A program made the translations under genes and the position numbers. DNA of 64,000 bases from Pyronema omphalodes (taxonomy: Eukaryota > Ascomycota > Pezizomycetes > Pezizales > Pyronemataceae): the NCBI GenBank assembly GCA_024516155.1, contig JAJJXM010000091.1, positions 62,001-126,000 of the forward strand, in the 5' to 3' direction. This document shows, piece by piece, positions 31,801 through 44,642 of the stretch. The notes under the pieces were generated by a model. That model was not told where the DNA came from. It ran no database searches and worked only from the letters and a program-made list of their open reading frames with translations. Each line of letters starts with the position of its first letter. The stretch's first letter is position 1.

Positions 31801-34800
31801 ACTGTTTTAATCGTGCGTAATTCGAGAGACAAAGGAATTCGAGCCAAATTATGCAACACAGCCTTCGCACAAAAGTCGACATCTACCCGATATCTAACTT
31901 CCTTAGGCGTCGGTAGAAGGCCCAAGCCTGGAAGCGAGAAACACGGATCCGTTAAAAACGTCTTTCCGAGCCTGTTCGGAACAAAACCGACGGATCCGGC
32001 ACGGCTGCTCTACCGAGATCACTGTTTGCGTAACCCATTGAGCTCTCCTGAACTGTTGCTACCGATAAAAGCTCTCTCCTTTCGTGGAGCGCTCATCAAG
32101 CTTCTAATCAATATTTACCAGAATCTGGCAGAGCTCATCCACATTATGCACGTCACGGGTGTTGTCAGTTGCATACATAACTGTTGTCGGGTCAACAACC
32201 CCGCCCACAGCCGCCCGCGCGCCCCCCTTTCCTATGCACCTCCCACATATGCACTGCTGGAAGTGATTTGATGACTGATCATCGCAACAAGCGCTTCCGA
32301 CGGCGAACAAGAGCAGACAAGGGCGTCAGCGTCAGCGCTACAAGTGACGGAAGTACAACTGAAACAGGTCTTTGTCCGCTGAGCCCGGGGGGTTGTGAAT
32401 CAAAAACCATCGGTTAATGCATTCTCGAATCGGCCGAGAATGTTTCACCAGCAACTCCCTCGCCGCCGCACGGGTGTCGTCATGTCTTGGCCAAGATCCT
32501 CATTTGACTCCTTCCCTCGGCGGACAACCTATGCATGGTGAAGTGCATTCGGAGGTGCAGTTTTTTTCTCGTTTGATGCTTTTCGTTTTTTTCCCTGGCA
32601 AACTCCACATCCATGATTTTCATGCTGAGCGCTGCACTTTATTTCGCGGGCCGTGATATGTAGGATATATTAGGTGCGTGAGACGGGAGCTAGGTTGTAC
32701 ATATGAATTGATGATTTGTCGGGAAGATTAAGGTGTTGGTGTATCGACAACAGCACAACCTTGATTTCTCTAGAGTAAGTTTCAATCCCATATGTCCCGC
32801 TGCAAGCTCAATTGCAAGCATGGTGATACATATACCGGAAACTCACCGGTGCATCAACTCTATCTGACCTAGATATCTACTTAGATTAACGCCAATCGAC
32901 TCATCGTGTCTCTGTTCCTTTGGTTCGCGCGTCAATGCAGATGCATTTGTTGTCACCATGAAAAAGAAGGTTAAAGTGACGAACGTATCGGTGATCGGTA
33001 CGTGGAATTGTGTCGGATGAATACATACCCATTGTGATGATCGTACATGCATACATCGATGTGTGTTGTGTTGTGTTGGATATGTACAATCGTGTACCTG
33101 ACGATATCTGCAGTGCATATGACGGTATGTAACCTCCCTCCCCCACGTCGCATATAGTCGAAACTTGCACTTTCTTTTTTTTCTCTTTCCCGGATGGCTG
33201 CATAGCCAATCGATAGCACATATGTCCGTCCGTCTATCTATATGGATGGATAAGATCCTACTACATGAGATTTGTTCCTATTCCCTTCCCTCTAATTCTC
33301 CCTACTGTACTTTTTGCTTCCCGGATTTGGAGATTAAACTTTTTTTCACATCACTCGCTTGTTGGCTAGCTTTCTGACCTACCTACTACATTAGGTATTG
33401 GTGTGATTTTTATTCCTGGTGGGGTTTAATTTGGCGAGATGTTGACACCAGAGAGACCAGAGAGACGGATTATGGCTAGGATATGGGATCTGGAGAGATG
33501 ACGATCAGTGTGGCTGTATGGATCATGTATCGGTACCTTTTTTGTGGTTTGTGTGTTTGTCGAATTGAGTTGTATTGTCTATGCAGCTTTTGAGGCGTGA
33601 ATTTTCGCCTTGATTGTTATTACTATTGAAAGGGGAGCTAGAAGTAATTGGTATTTGTATGCCTGTTTTATTGCCTTAGAAATAAAGCCTTATATCTATT
33701 TATCTCGAACCAGTCATTCTTTGCCTGGCTGCCTGCTGCCTGATTAATTTACCTGTAATCAGAAGTATATCTCGAATCAAAATACCTTTTATCTAGACTC
33801 GTACCTGCTGCCTAGAATCATTACCCCCAACTCATACCTTCCTACCTTCCAATGTATTTACATACCTGTAATGAGAAGTACCGTATCTTAACAAGATATT
33901 ACTTATCTTTTATCTTTTATCTTCTTCCAACCTGCCTGCCTGTTTCTTGCTTTCCTTCCTCCTTGATCTCATCTCATTTTACCGACTTAACCCAGTCAAA
34001 CCGAACTTAATAGCCCATAGCCCTAAGCTGCTTAAACTGCTTAAGCTCTAAGCAACGTGGTTGGCCTCGTCGTCTCGGTGTCTTTTACAATCGCATACAG
34101 ACTAGTGGGGGATCGCCGTCAACTATTCACCATTCACATTCGACCGTCGTTCAACCAAAGGAAACCAGAAAGCGCCCCGCCTCATCTCGCCTCGCCTGCG
34201 CGAAAGCTGGACCAAAGGCAAAGCAGAGACAAGTGGAGGCAAGCAAACACCCACCTCCACCACCCACCAACATCTCCTCGCGTTCCTTTCCCCCACTCCC
34301 CTCCACACCCGCTCTCCTCTACTTGCCTCCACTCGCCTCCACATTCTGGGCGCTGGTTGATTGGCAACAGCGAGCGCAGTCGTCGGGCAAATCGAATTTT
34401 TTTCATTCGCAACTCAGGATATTCCGGATTCGTCCAGCGAAAAAAAAAAAGCAAAATTAACAGCGACACAACAAGCGACAAACCAGACAGCAAGCAAGCT
34501 GCCAACTGCGAAACGCGAACTACGAACTGCGGACTGGACTGCGGACTGCGAACCGGGATCTGGGGACTGAGTTGTTATCGCAGCCTCGCAGCGCAGATGT
34601 ACACGGGTACCTACCGCTGGTCCACCACCTCTTAACTGAGCCAACTCCCCACCGAACACTTTCCCGCCCGAGACTTGTCCCGCCTTTTACACCACCATAC
34701 AGGCGCAACAATTGCGCTACCACCCCACCTTGTCCGCTACTTACACCTCCGCCGCCGACAACTTCGACTTCGAATTCGACTGTCTACCCTAAGAAACAAT

Positions 34801-35257
34801 ATCACGAATAAAACAAACACGGAATAAATACGGAATATCAGTATTTACAAAAGGGAACATAAATACCAGAATGTTTCGGCCTGTCGTCTCTACTCCGCAG
34901 GATACTGTCGCAATTCCAATGCCGTCGAATCCGAAAACTCATGTTTCGTTCAGAATGTTTGTCTCTCTTACGCCACAATTACTTTCACTTTCAGTTCTAG
35001 TTTACCTCGCCTGTCGCCTCTCGCCACCCGTCTCCCATCTCTCGCCACCTCCCCACCTCCCCTTACTTCACTTTACATGATTTACCTGCTTGACCCGTTC
35101 CGCCTTGTCTTGTCTTGCCTGCCTTCACCAGTAGATACTAATATGATAACCGAATAGTACCCTACCCGCGACCACACGCGCGAACCGGGTCGATGTAGTA
35201 GGATCATGGGACCAGTTCAGGACTTCTGTACCGTTGGAACAGGATAAACGGGTGGGA
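28867..35257. other. Long gene-poor AT-rich stretch
   Basis: No gene is firmly supported over about 6.4 kb. A minus-strand frame is open for about 148 codons (29985-29538) and contains a protein-like stretch (SYWRFCSMMDCERSTVA), but it has no ATG near its start and no known domain. The plus-strand frame 31747-32271 is unconvincing. There are short repeats of CCTGCCTG and TTATCTTT type near 33720-33950 and pyrimidine-rich sequence at 34240-34340. From about 34000 the sequence could be the leader or promoter of the gene at 35.5 kb. Confidence 0.5.
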
Positions 35258-35592
35258 ATGGATGTATGGAAGGGGATTCTGAGCCATAACGGGGGGTTGG
35301 AAATGGGCAGTGAACATTACTACTATGTAGGTCCTTGGTTCCTTCTCCGTGGTAGCGAGAGTGTGGCGAGTGGCGAGCGGCGAACTTTGAGATCGCGACG
35401 CAAGCGAGTTGCGAGTAGCGAGTTGCGAGACAGCAGCTGCGAAGCGAGCTCGTGAGCTCACAAACTCCCCGAGACACCCCCGACTCCCTTATATTGAAGA
35501 CAGCGGAACATCAAGCTGACACCAATTCACAGTTTCTTATAGACGAAACTCATCCTATTCCCGACCCGCATTCACCCCCCACAAGTCTGGTA

Positions 35593-36423
35593 ATGGACCA
35601 TCGAACCGGCCGCTTAATGTCTCTCCTATACGTTCCTATCGAACTCCCCCCGTCGCGGTCCGCACCATCAACTCCTCCTTCACTACCGGAAACAGCAATT
35701 TCACCATGTACTACGGTCTCCTCGTCAATCTTTACCGATTTTAGCGATCTGGAATTTGAATCCCCCCGTGAAGTCCCTTCGGCTGCCCCTTCATTTTCCG
35801 GCAGCAATTATACGGCGAGCACCACCACATTGCAGAGAAAGGGAAAATTCCGAGACCGCCTTCGACAGCGGTTAGAAGAGCCGAGAAGAAGGGGGTTATT
35901 AAGTGTATCTACAAGTTTCCTCAGGAGGGCGTACAAGCAGGGTGAAGAAGAAGCGATGCTACCACCTGCAAGAGCCCCATCGGATTCCAGTAAACTCAGC
36001 CGAGAGGAAGAAATGCGGGAAATGGCGGGATACCTACGGTCCGGCGCATCTTCACGGAGAAGTCATTATTCACCACCGAACCCGCATTTACCACCTCATC
36101 ACCAATCTGTTTATGCCCCACAAAACGGTATGCAACTACCGGATATGTATTCCTCATTATACAGCTCCGAAGATGACGACGAGGACGTGGATGTAGAAGG
36201 CGAGGACACAGGTATGGAGGAAGAGGAGGAGGAGGAGGAACTTGCGACGCCGGTGGATGAAACGGAAGCGGGTCAGTTACCGAGGTATTATAACTTTGAT
36301 GAGGTGAAGCCACTGGGACATGGAGAAAGTCTGAGTTGTTTGAGGGAACATGTTCAGGGTGAGGTTAAGTGGAGAAGAGAAATGGAAAGTGAACTTGGAT
36401 ACCTTGGAAGTGTGGTGGTTTGA
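35593..36423 (+). CDS. Ser/Pro-rich acidic protein, unknown function (276 aa from first ATG; 5' end uncertain)
   Basis: The frame opens at 35452 with GTG; the first in-frame ATG is 35593. Coding character extends upstream to an acceptor-like site (AGCTGACACCAATTCACAG, ending 35532). A model with exon 1 at 35258-35326 (ATG, donor GTAGGT, phase 0) and a 206-bp intron would give 319 residues; I cannot choose between them. From the 35593 start the protein has a Ser/Thr/Pro-rich N-terminus and a basic stretch (RKGKFRDRLRQRLEEPRRRG). Next come a His/Pro-rich segment, an acidic run (SSEDDDEDVDVEGED, then nine Glu in a row) and a C-terminal helix-like segment ending GYLGSVVV. There is no signal peptide or membrane segment, and no family is recognised. 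Confidence 0.6.
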   Translation: MDHRTGRLMSLLYVPIELPPSRSAPSTPPSLPETAISPCTTVSSSIFTDFSDLEFESPREVPSAAPSFSGSNYTASTTTLQRKGKFRDRLRQRLEEPRRRGLLSVSTSFLRRAYKQGEEEAMLPPARAPSDSSKLSREEEMREMAGYLRSGASSRRSHYSPPNPHLPPHHQSVYAPQNGMQLPDMYSSLYSSEDDDEDVDVEGEDTGMEEEEEEEELATPVDETEAGQLPRYYNFDEVKPLGHGESLSCLREHVQGEVKWRREMESELGYLGSVVV

Positions 36424-39400
36424 GAGGTTTCGAAGGCGGATAACTGCCAGATGGTATTACTATTTGTTTTCTTTTCTTTTTCAACTTTTATGAAAACACA
36501 AAATGCGGCATGGGGAAGGGAGGATTATTGTTTTTTCTTAAGAGACGGATTGGTTTCGATATACGCGGGATATCAGTTTTTTCTTTTCGGCGGGGATATC
36601 TTTTTTATTTCATTTACATAGCATTTAGGGCGGTATTTATGTCTTTTTTTTGTTTTTTTTTCCTGTTTTCTGTCTTTTCTTTTGTCATTTCAAAGTATAC
36701 TTTGCATGTCGTTCTTACTACGGTCGTTTAGGAGTTTATTGTTCTTTATGCGTTTGTTTGATATCATGGTTTTCTCTTCATTGAAGGATTGTTTGCGGAG
36801 GTTATATGATTGTTGAAATTTGAGCATTTAGAGAGGGAGGTCAGATATATGTCATGGTGGATATGGTGGATATTGGGGAAAATATGCAGCCTGGAACGAG
36901 GTGGGCAAAAAGAAGAGCCAATGAAAGAGGGATTGGGAATTCGGACGGAAGAAGTAAAGATGGAAAAAAAAAAGGCACAAATGTTTGACAGGATATCCAA
37001 GGAAATATGGAGTTTTCGTAGCAAAACAAGAAATACATGCCAGGGAAACATGAGGTTTCGAATTGGATACATAACCATAACGAACGTTTCTTGCGATTTC
37101 CTGGGATTCACGTGATATATATTTCGTTGTACATATCCAGGGCGTATGATTTGCTAGCATCATCACAATGACAAACGGGATTTTACCCTGTCTTGCTTCA
37201 CCAGTACCATTGACCCAAAGTTACCCCATTCACGAAGCTCTGCCGATCACAGTTCCACAGCTATGATGATCACAGTACAATCCCAGACTCGGGAATCAGT
37301 ATCCATCACTTATGTATATGTACCCAATATTAACTCAACTTCATCCTATCGTTTATTCTTTATTACTTTATTACTTTATCCTTTATTCCTTAATCAATAG
37401 CAGCGGATGGAATAAAGTGATATTCCGGAGCATACGTACGTACCTGAAGCAAAAATAAAACAATATATTTACGAAGTTCTAAGAAAAGAGGTAGGAGCTC
37501 AACTACTAACTAACTAGCGAGACCCACAGTCTAGCATCTGCAGCCCAGCTGTCACCACCACATGGCCACAAACCAAGTCAAAATCTAGGTCAGCACTTAG
37601 AAGCCGGGTTACGGGGTTACTTCTGGTGACAGTCTATACTGCTCCGCGGCTCCGCCACAAATGTGGAGAAGGGAGGTATGTAGGTATGTTGTGCTTTGGG
37701 GTTTGTGGTTCGAGGTTTGTGGTGTGTAGTAGGTAATATGGGAATTATTTACGGTGCTCACTGCTCTGGGAAAAGAGGTAGGAGATTATAAACTAACTAG
37801 CAGAACTAGCGGGAGCTGCAGATATATGAAGATATTAATGCAGCTACATGCAGCCCTGCTGTCAATACCACATGGTCGGAAGATGGAAGATGGAAGATGG
37901 GTTGGAAACTTTGTTGCTGGGTGGCTTGGTGGATTGGTTGCTGGGGCTTGGTCTTGGACTTGGATCTCGCAGTTCGAAGGTCTCGCGGTCTTGCGGTCTG
38001 TGCTAGACTCTAGTCGAGTACTGCTGGTCTGTGCTTAATACCGCGGTGATTAAAATTAATAGTAAGATGGAGCATGTGGAAACAAGGAATAGAAGAGGTT
38101 TCCTACTTATTGATGGGACTATGATGGGGACTATTCATGGGGATGGGAATCGGGATGGCGATGGGTTGTGGGTGGTGGTTGATATTTGGTGAGATGGGGA
38201 ATGGGAATAAGATGGGGAATGTGCGGGTGGTGATGATTTAGATGTATCTTTATGGATGTTATATGGAAGGAGTTATTATAGTTGAAGTGGCCGTTATGAG
38301 GGATGTTCCTGCCTTACCAGCTAGCGGTGGGGGAGAATGGTAAATATGATATAAAAGGTAGAAGTGATATCCCATGTACTTGGTTTGTCAGCGGGGGGTT
38401 AGGTTGGGTTGGATTGGGTTGATGTATGTACATATTCCATCGTCTGAGAAATTTAAACCATTTATTATAGTATGACACAGGCTCTGTTAAGCTGATGGAC
38501 GTACGCGGTGGAAATATCTGTAGAGCAGTATACCCGTGGGATAATTTCAGTCGAGGGTAGGATATCTGTGCATGACGGTTGGATAGGTATGGAGTATTTC
38601 TGTAGGTTTGGGGATTATGGTATTATGATATTACGGACTTTTGATATGTTTTCTTGAGAATATTGCGCCTCATAATAAGTAGCTGATTGTTTGTAATTAG
38701 AAAATTCGTCAAGAGCTAGTGCTTGTATTCCTAAGCTAGAGCTTTGATACTTCCATGGAACTTCAAATGGCAAAAAGGTTTATTGATTTAATGCCGTGGT
38801 TCGTGAGAGGAGGCTAGTTTATAGTCGCTCTCTTTCTCTACTGTTGTTATGCCTTGTTGTCTAGATTGAGTAGCTGTGATACAAAAAATGTTTTTTCAAT
38901 AGCTAACTGTACGCATCATTCAAGGTCCACCGGGGATCTATTTCCAGCATCTCGACGTTATGGATCAAGTCAATGACCGTATCGATTATGAGCTGCCATG
39001 CAGAATATTCAGGGCGTTCGGAAATAATGAAGGAAAATACGATAAGCCGGAGTATGAGGTTTCCAACCACCTGAATCCATTATCTCCAATGCCAATATAC
39101 ATAGCATATTCATTAGTATTATATGTAAACTTGTACCTCCGTGGCTTAAGAATGATTTTCTTCTTCGCTATTTAGATGTTATTTTTCTTGGGCACCGCGG
39201 CCGTTGACAATTGTGCTGTGGTGGAAGTTTCTTCATGTATGCCTGCAGTCACTTTCGAAATTATCTCACATAAGTTGCCTGTCTGTGGAATTGGGATGGT
39301 AGGGAGTCGAACTGTGACAGGTATGTGGGAATCATGAATAGATTATCCCGACGTGTGAAAGAGACTTTACTGAAGACTGAATTTCTCGGTATTTTCAGAG

Positions 39401-39620
39401 ATGTACGTTGTTCACTTGGAAAGAATAGCATATGTATGCACCTGGAGCCTTCTATTTCAACTACAAAGTACAAAATAAAATGATTCAAAACTGGCTTCTG
39501 ATAGATATATTTCAAGAAATGATTCAGCGCATCATACTACACTGATACCTGGAAATGAAATGCGGCCCCTGTCGCGTCTTGAGCAGTCACTCGTTCTGAG
39601 CTCGTGCAGGAGTACCGCAC
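36424..39620. other. Intergenic, simple repeats and an imperfect direct repeat
   Basis: T-rich 3' flank to about 36780, then AT-rich sequence with no supported gene. An imperfect direct repeat lies at 37483-37566 and 37770-37874. G-rich GATGGGG/GGGTTGG runs occupy 38110-38430. Confidence 0.5.
37483..37874 (+). repeat. Imperfect direct repeat, two units of about 85-105 bp
   Basis: Both units start with GAAAAGAGGTAGGAG, contain AACTAACTAGC, a GCAGC/GCAGAT block and CTGTCA-n-ACCACATGG. The second unit is longer by small insertions. The spacer of about 200 bp is unrelated. No ends, target duplications or coding content identify a transposon. Confidence 0.6.
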
Positions 39621-39974
39621 TCATAAGGGTTCGCCTATCTGGTCCCACCGTATCCTTATACACAGGCTCGACTGTATCAAGATTTTTGCGGGCGGATCGA
39701 TTCGGTAAATTGCCGGTGTGTCGCTTGATAATATGTAACGAAGTGAAGAGTATAGATTCTGATGTTTTACTCTCTCACTCGTTTCATCTTCCGATATCTC
39801 ATCATCATCCACCCAGCTCCTTTCCCGCTGAGGTTCAGCATTGGTCTCTAACTTTCGATGTTTTTTGCCGAGTACATAAAGCGGCGGTGGCTCAGACTTT
39901 AACCTAATGTCATGGCGTTGGATATAGCATTCGTTTTCTTCGGATTCAAACCAATGTGCGAAAAAGCAACACAT
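39621..39974 (-). CDS. Hypothetical minus-strand ORF, possibly one exon of a larger gene (117 aa)
   Basis: It begins at an ATG (39974) and stays open in the upstream direction to about 40060. There a CTAAC branch-like site and a GATAG acceptor-like site could mark an exon start. The product is charged and plausible in composition: FESEENECYIQRHD near the start, a run of basic residues (GKKHRK) and an acidic SWVDDDEISEDETSE segment. A plus-strand ORF overlaps it but is less protein-like. No homologue is recognised and no convincing first exon was found. Confidence 0.3.
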   Translation of the reverse strand: MCCFFAHWFESEENECYIQRHDIRLKSEPPPLYVLGKKHRKLETNAEPQRERSWVDDDEISEDETSERVKHQNLYSSLRYILSSDTPAIYRIDPPAKILIQSSLCIRIRWDQIGEPL

Positions 39975-41271
39975 TCTGCTGGGGTTTGCGGTTGTGGAGG
40001 GATTTGGCGAGAACGGTGAGGCTATCGGATGTGATGTTGAAAATTGTAGTTGTTAGGTGCTGATTTGTGAAAGTAATAGGTGAATGTTTGTCAGGTAAGA
40101 GTGTCTATGTAATGTCTATCTAAATAGTTGGGTTTTAATAGGAGGGAAATGTAGTAAACTTGAAAATTGACATATCTTGACGGTTACATCGAGTCACAAG
40201 CGATGATGCTTCCTCGTGGTGGGTAAGGCATTTTGGATCCTGATCATCTTGATAATAACTGCAGTGTTCCGAGTTTCAATGGAGATGGAGGATAATCGAT
40301 ATGGATGACGGCAGGCGTTGAAAGAGTCCTCTATTTTCATGTCGAAGTAGTTGCATCCTTTTCCACTTTCAATTTCGACCTCCACCTCCACTCCGCCAAA
40401 TATCAGCGGAATTCACCGATGTAACACAACCGTTCCAAATCCTGGGCTCGACTTCTTGCAGTGGAAGAGAAACATTCATATCTCTATTACGCATGTGGTT
40501 TCAAACGATGAATGCAGGAACGCGCACGCGCTTAATCAATGCCGATGGAAAACACTATCGGGACTTGGCCCAAGAAATCTACAATTCATGTCCTTTGCCT
40601 TATGCCCTGCAGAAACGAAACTTACGGGCATGTACTGTATGAAAAAGAAATGATCCCCTCAGCTCTCTACAGATGAAGGAGTCAAGTAAAGCTCCACAAA
40701 GCTCGCCTCAGGTTCAGGCTAAAGGATACCTTCGACGCGTAGGAATCAATTCTTGATACCATAGGCTACGGTTAATACAGCGATACATATACTTCCTGTA
40801 AGCGAAGCAGCCAATTTCATAAGAACATCATCCAGTTCTCCCCGTAAGGAACCCCAAGGTATTCCATATGTCAGCACGTCAGCTCGGGTGAGGTGCGCAC
40901 CGTAGCAAAAATAAGCTTTAATTTCGCACGCTTACTTTCACTTGGTCTCCACCAACGCTTCAACCCAGGCTTACATACATCTTTCTGTTCAAATTACCCA
41001 TGGTTCTAGCTAGGTCGTACAACCACTAGACGATCATCATTGGGGGCGGAAACCAGGTGTTTGGTACTGCACATACATAAACTCATCGTTCAACCAGCCG
41101 ACCGGGTATTTGTCAATGGCATGTGCTGAATTCCTTGATGTAGCTGGCTAGGTTCCCCGCTTTGAAAAAAGATACCGAGGCGCATTATATGCGAGTTACG
41201 TTCAATCTGACGGCCCGTGTAACAGAATTTGGGAAGCGTTATAATCAACTTACTTTCCGGGGACTTGAGCA

Positions 41272-43473
41272 ATGAGAATACAACAAGACGTTTCTCAGAC
41301 ACCGGATTCGAAAGGGATATTCATGATGGCTACAAAGGAACCTGATGCAATTCCGGAAGTTGAGAAGGTGGAGGCGGGGAACTCGGCGCATTCGCAGTCT
41401 TCGATGCAGAATGAAGAACCGAAGGTATGACTTGATGATTACTAATAATCCTCGCATGATACTGACAGAGGTATCAAGATGTCGTTTCGGAGGTTCATGT
41501 CCTTTGTAGCAATGGCTTTTCTGTGGACGGGATCTCAGATTCCAGTTTATCTTTTCGGTGAGTACATCTCCAGTATGCTTGGCATTGGTTCTCACATTGT
41601 CCACAGGAGGAGTCCCGCCGTACATCTATGTAGGTTGGTTGCAATCAACCTAACATATCAGGGTTACTAATAGCTTGTAGGGCGATATTGGCGGTGCGGA
41701 CCGCTGGATTTGGTTTGTTCTGGCCAACCTACTATCACTAGCGGCAGTATGCCCATTTGTGGGCAATCTATCAGACTTAGTGGGACGTCGATATGTCAGC
41801 TTGGTAGGACAACATTCGTACATACTGTACATTCTGAAGCTAACTATCACTAGATCGGTGCAGCTTTTCTAATGGTTTCTATGATTATATCAAGTACTGC
41901 AAAGACTATGAACATCTTTATCTGTGGAATGACATTGGCTGGTGAGAATGTTCGAGTGATGCTGGACGAAACTTCGCTGACTAATCTCAGGTGTCGGAGC
42001 GGGAATCTGCGAGCTTACGGCATTGGCTGTAACTTCGGAACTTGCACCTGTACGGAAGCGAGGAACATATGTTGCAGTTTGTGAGTTGTCCTTTTACTTG
42101 ATATTACGCTTAGCAGTAACTTACAGTGAGCAGTGATCTTTACTATTGTACCCTTTTGTCCATCTGTACTTTGGGGACAGTTGATTGCAGCGAAGCACGG
42201 ATGGTATCTAGCCCAACGAAATTTGAATAATGTTTCATAACTAATATCAACCGCAGGCGATACATAGGTCTCCTCTGCGGTGTCTGGGCTACAGTAGGGT
42301 TCGTAATGACCGCCGTCTTCTACCACCCACCACCGCGCGCAATATCCGTGGGCTTACCGCGAAGGGAAATCATCAAACGAATCGACTTTATCGGGGGATT
42401 CCTTTCAATTTCCGGGATGATTCTTTTCATGGCCGGTATGCAATGGGGCGGTTACCAGGTCTTTACCCTATCATGACAGCTATAGCTCCTACTGACGATC
42501 CGAAAGTATCCTTGGAAATCTGCACACGTTCTAGCCCCTCTTATTCTTGGCGGGGTATTACTTGTTGCATTTTACTTGTGGGAATCCTATGGCACCGATC
42601 ACCCAATGTTCCCCGCTAGACTGAAACAAGATCCGCGAGTCCTGTTATTGACCTTGATCATCACCTTCATCAGCGGAGCCAATTTCTTCTCTGTCCTCAT
42701 GTTTTGGCCAACACAAGCATTCAACGTCTACGGCCATGACCCCGTTGGAGTAGGCATCCGTGGTATACCCGTCGGCTTTGGAATCTTGGCTGGTGCGGTC
42801 ATCTGCTTGGTTCTTCTCAGCGTGTTTCGAGGGAGGAACCGTGAGTTGATGATTGCAGCTTCAGTATTAATGACAGCAGGTATATCATTCGTATTTCCGG
42901 AAGAATTAAATACCATGCTAATGCACCGTAGGATGCGGATCATTAGCTGTTGCAGATGTTAATAATTTAGACACTTTGTGGGGTCTTTTAGTACTTGCCA
43001 GTCTTGGGATCGGGGGAATTGTGGTACCGGCTTCAATCATGACGACTATCATTTGTCCAGATGATCTGATTGCGACTGTCGCCGCTCTAACCCTCGCTAT
43101 TCGTGTTATCGGCGGATCAATAGGTTACTGCGTCTACTACAACGTCTATGTCAGTAAATTCCGACCACATGCAATAACTTATATTGGCGGGGCCATGATG
43201 AGAATGGGGATCAAAGACCCAATGGTCATCAAAGATGCAATTGTGTTGACAGCCGAGTCCATGTTGAGTGAGCTTCATCATCTTCCGGGGATTATGGGCA
43301 ACGAAACTAGGTACGAGATCCTGGTTAAGGCGGGGCAAATGGCGTTTGCCGAAAGTTATAAGTATGTTTATTTAGTTAGTATTGCGTTTGGAGCTGTGAG
43401 CATTATTGCAGCTTGTTTGTTGGGCAATATTAGCAAGTATATGGATAACCATGTGGCAGTGGTTATGGAGTAA
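41272..43473 (+). CDS. TRI12-type MFS transporter, ten exons (580 aa in the frame-preserving model)
   Basis: Exons: 41272-41424, 41479-41557, 41607-41629, 41681-41803, 41854-41941, 41991-42080, 42134-42203, 42257-42458, 42507-42879, 42932-43473. Introns are 48-54 bp in this model. The protein matches the fungal trichothecene-efflux-pump/siderophore-like MFS family (14 membrane spans, DHA2 type). It has TGSQIPVYLFGG, motif A-like GNLSDLVGRR (113-122), GVGAGICELTALA (156-168), an ITFISGANFF segment and a CPDDLIATVAALTL segment near the C-terminal third. Members export or import small chelators and mycotoxins, so the substrate is not deducible from the family. Exon 2 is odd. The usual CAG acceptor (41468) gives RYQDVVS, as the family has, but then runs out of frame. 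A weaker AAG acceptor (41478) restores frame but drops those residues. This points to a net +1 (or -2) frameshift near 41490. Nicotianamine synthase follows 1.5 kb downstream. Confidence 0.85.
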
Positions 43474-44571
43474 TTGGGATTGGTACTGGAAGGGGTTTTG
43501 TCAATGTCGTGAAAGTATGGTTGCATACATTCCATACACCGGAATTTAAGATTGGTTGGCATAAATCCGGAGAGTTTGAGGAACTTATTTCGGATAAACA
43601 CCGCGTGGCTCTGGACCACAACGAGCCGTGTAGTTTATGCATAATGGCTGAAGCAAAAAAACAAGTGAATCAGATACGCGGATCATTTACTTTCAGAGCT
43701 CAGTCCTCAAGTGCTACACCGTATGTTGTGTATCGAAAACTTCGGAAACAGGAATGCATTCAGAATTTTAAATATCAACGAAGAGCATTCAATTTTCTTG
43801 AGATGCTGTCATTAGATCATTTGACCAAGTTGTATTTATTATTCCATAGAAACGCGTGTTGCACCGTGACATCAAAGCACGGCCGCTATCTGGCCGTAAT
43901 TACGGCTAAAAACCTTCCGCGCACGCGTCCACCAACTCTAACCGCTTCACGCTTGACGCAGGATCGACGTCAAGTGCTAGCGTTCTCGGGTAAAAAAAGC
44001 CTTGCCCTTAGCAGATTTTAGCGTGCGGCAGAGTTGAAATCGAAACTCTTCCATTGGTTATCAAACAAAAACACGTGATGGACGCTTGATTTTCCCCGCA
44101 CCGCGATTTCGGCGAGCCAAATCGGCGAGCTCGATGCGAAAATGGCCAACGAAAAGAACCCATGGTGAGGGTACTGGTTGAAATGCTAAATATGCTTCGT
44201 AAAAGAATTGTCTACACCGCCGGGAATTGACATGATAGAGGGTCCTGTGATGATGACATTCGTGCACGTTTATGCTGGTTTGGGAATAGGTCTGGGTTTA
44301 GTGATTCGGCGAGAGATTCACCTGTTGAGAGCGGAGTGAGCGATACACGTGGCGGGGGATTCGTGTTTGTGGTTTGTGGTTTGTGGTTTGTTTTGTGATT
44401 GTTGTTTTCCGTAACAAACCATTATCATGATTGCTGTATTTCGAAGTGGCATTTTGACATGATTATTGCCATATTCTGCAGTTGATTGTTGAAACATAAT
44501 TGTCGAATGAGAAAAATGTTTTATAGATTGACCGTACCTTGCAGATATTTAAATGCAGGTCACCAACAAGG
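43474..44571. other. Intergenic between transporter and nicotianamine synthase genes
   Basis: No gene is supported. The frame at 43509-44021 (170 codons) starts with GTG, lacks a domain and overlaps the transporter's 3' flank. The TGTGGTTTG repeat occurs near 44369-44391. Confidence 0.5.
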
Positions 44572-44642
44572 TGCATCATCAAATCACCGGTGAGATTTGC
44601 AGATGTGCATCATCCGGCGTCGAATGCATCTAGCTGCATCAT
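44572..44642 (+). promoter_or_regulatory. Cluster of TGCATCAT octamers upstream of the nicotianamine synthase gene
   Basis: TGCATCAT occurs exactly at 44572-44579, 44606-44613 and 44635-44642, with a TGCATCTA variant at 44625-44632, all in one orientation. This is about 365-440 bp before the ATG. Farther down, AACCCC-GCACG-GGGGTT (near 44747-44763) forms a perfect 6-bp hairpin. Binding factors are unknown; metal-responsive control is only a guess. Confidence 0.4.

Noticed and set aside
31747..32271. 174-codon plus-strand ORF
   Set aside because: It starts with a non-ATG codon, has no domain or splice partner, and its composition matches surrounding non-coding sequence.
35452..35592. Starting the 35.5-kb gene at the GTG at 35452
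   Set aside because: Nuclear fungal genes start at ATG. The stretch may be coding only from 35533 through an upstream exon, so the first in-frame ATG was used.
43509..44021. 170-codon frame just after the transporter
   Set aside because: GTG start, no recognisable domain, and it lies in the transporter's 3' flank; probably chance.
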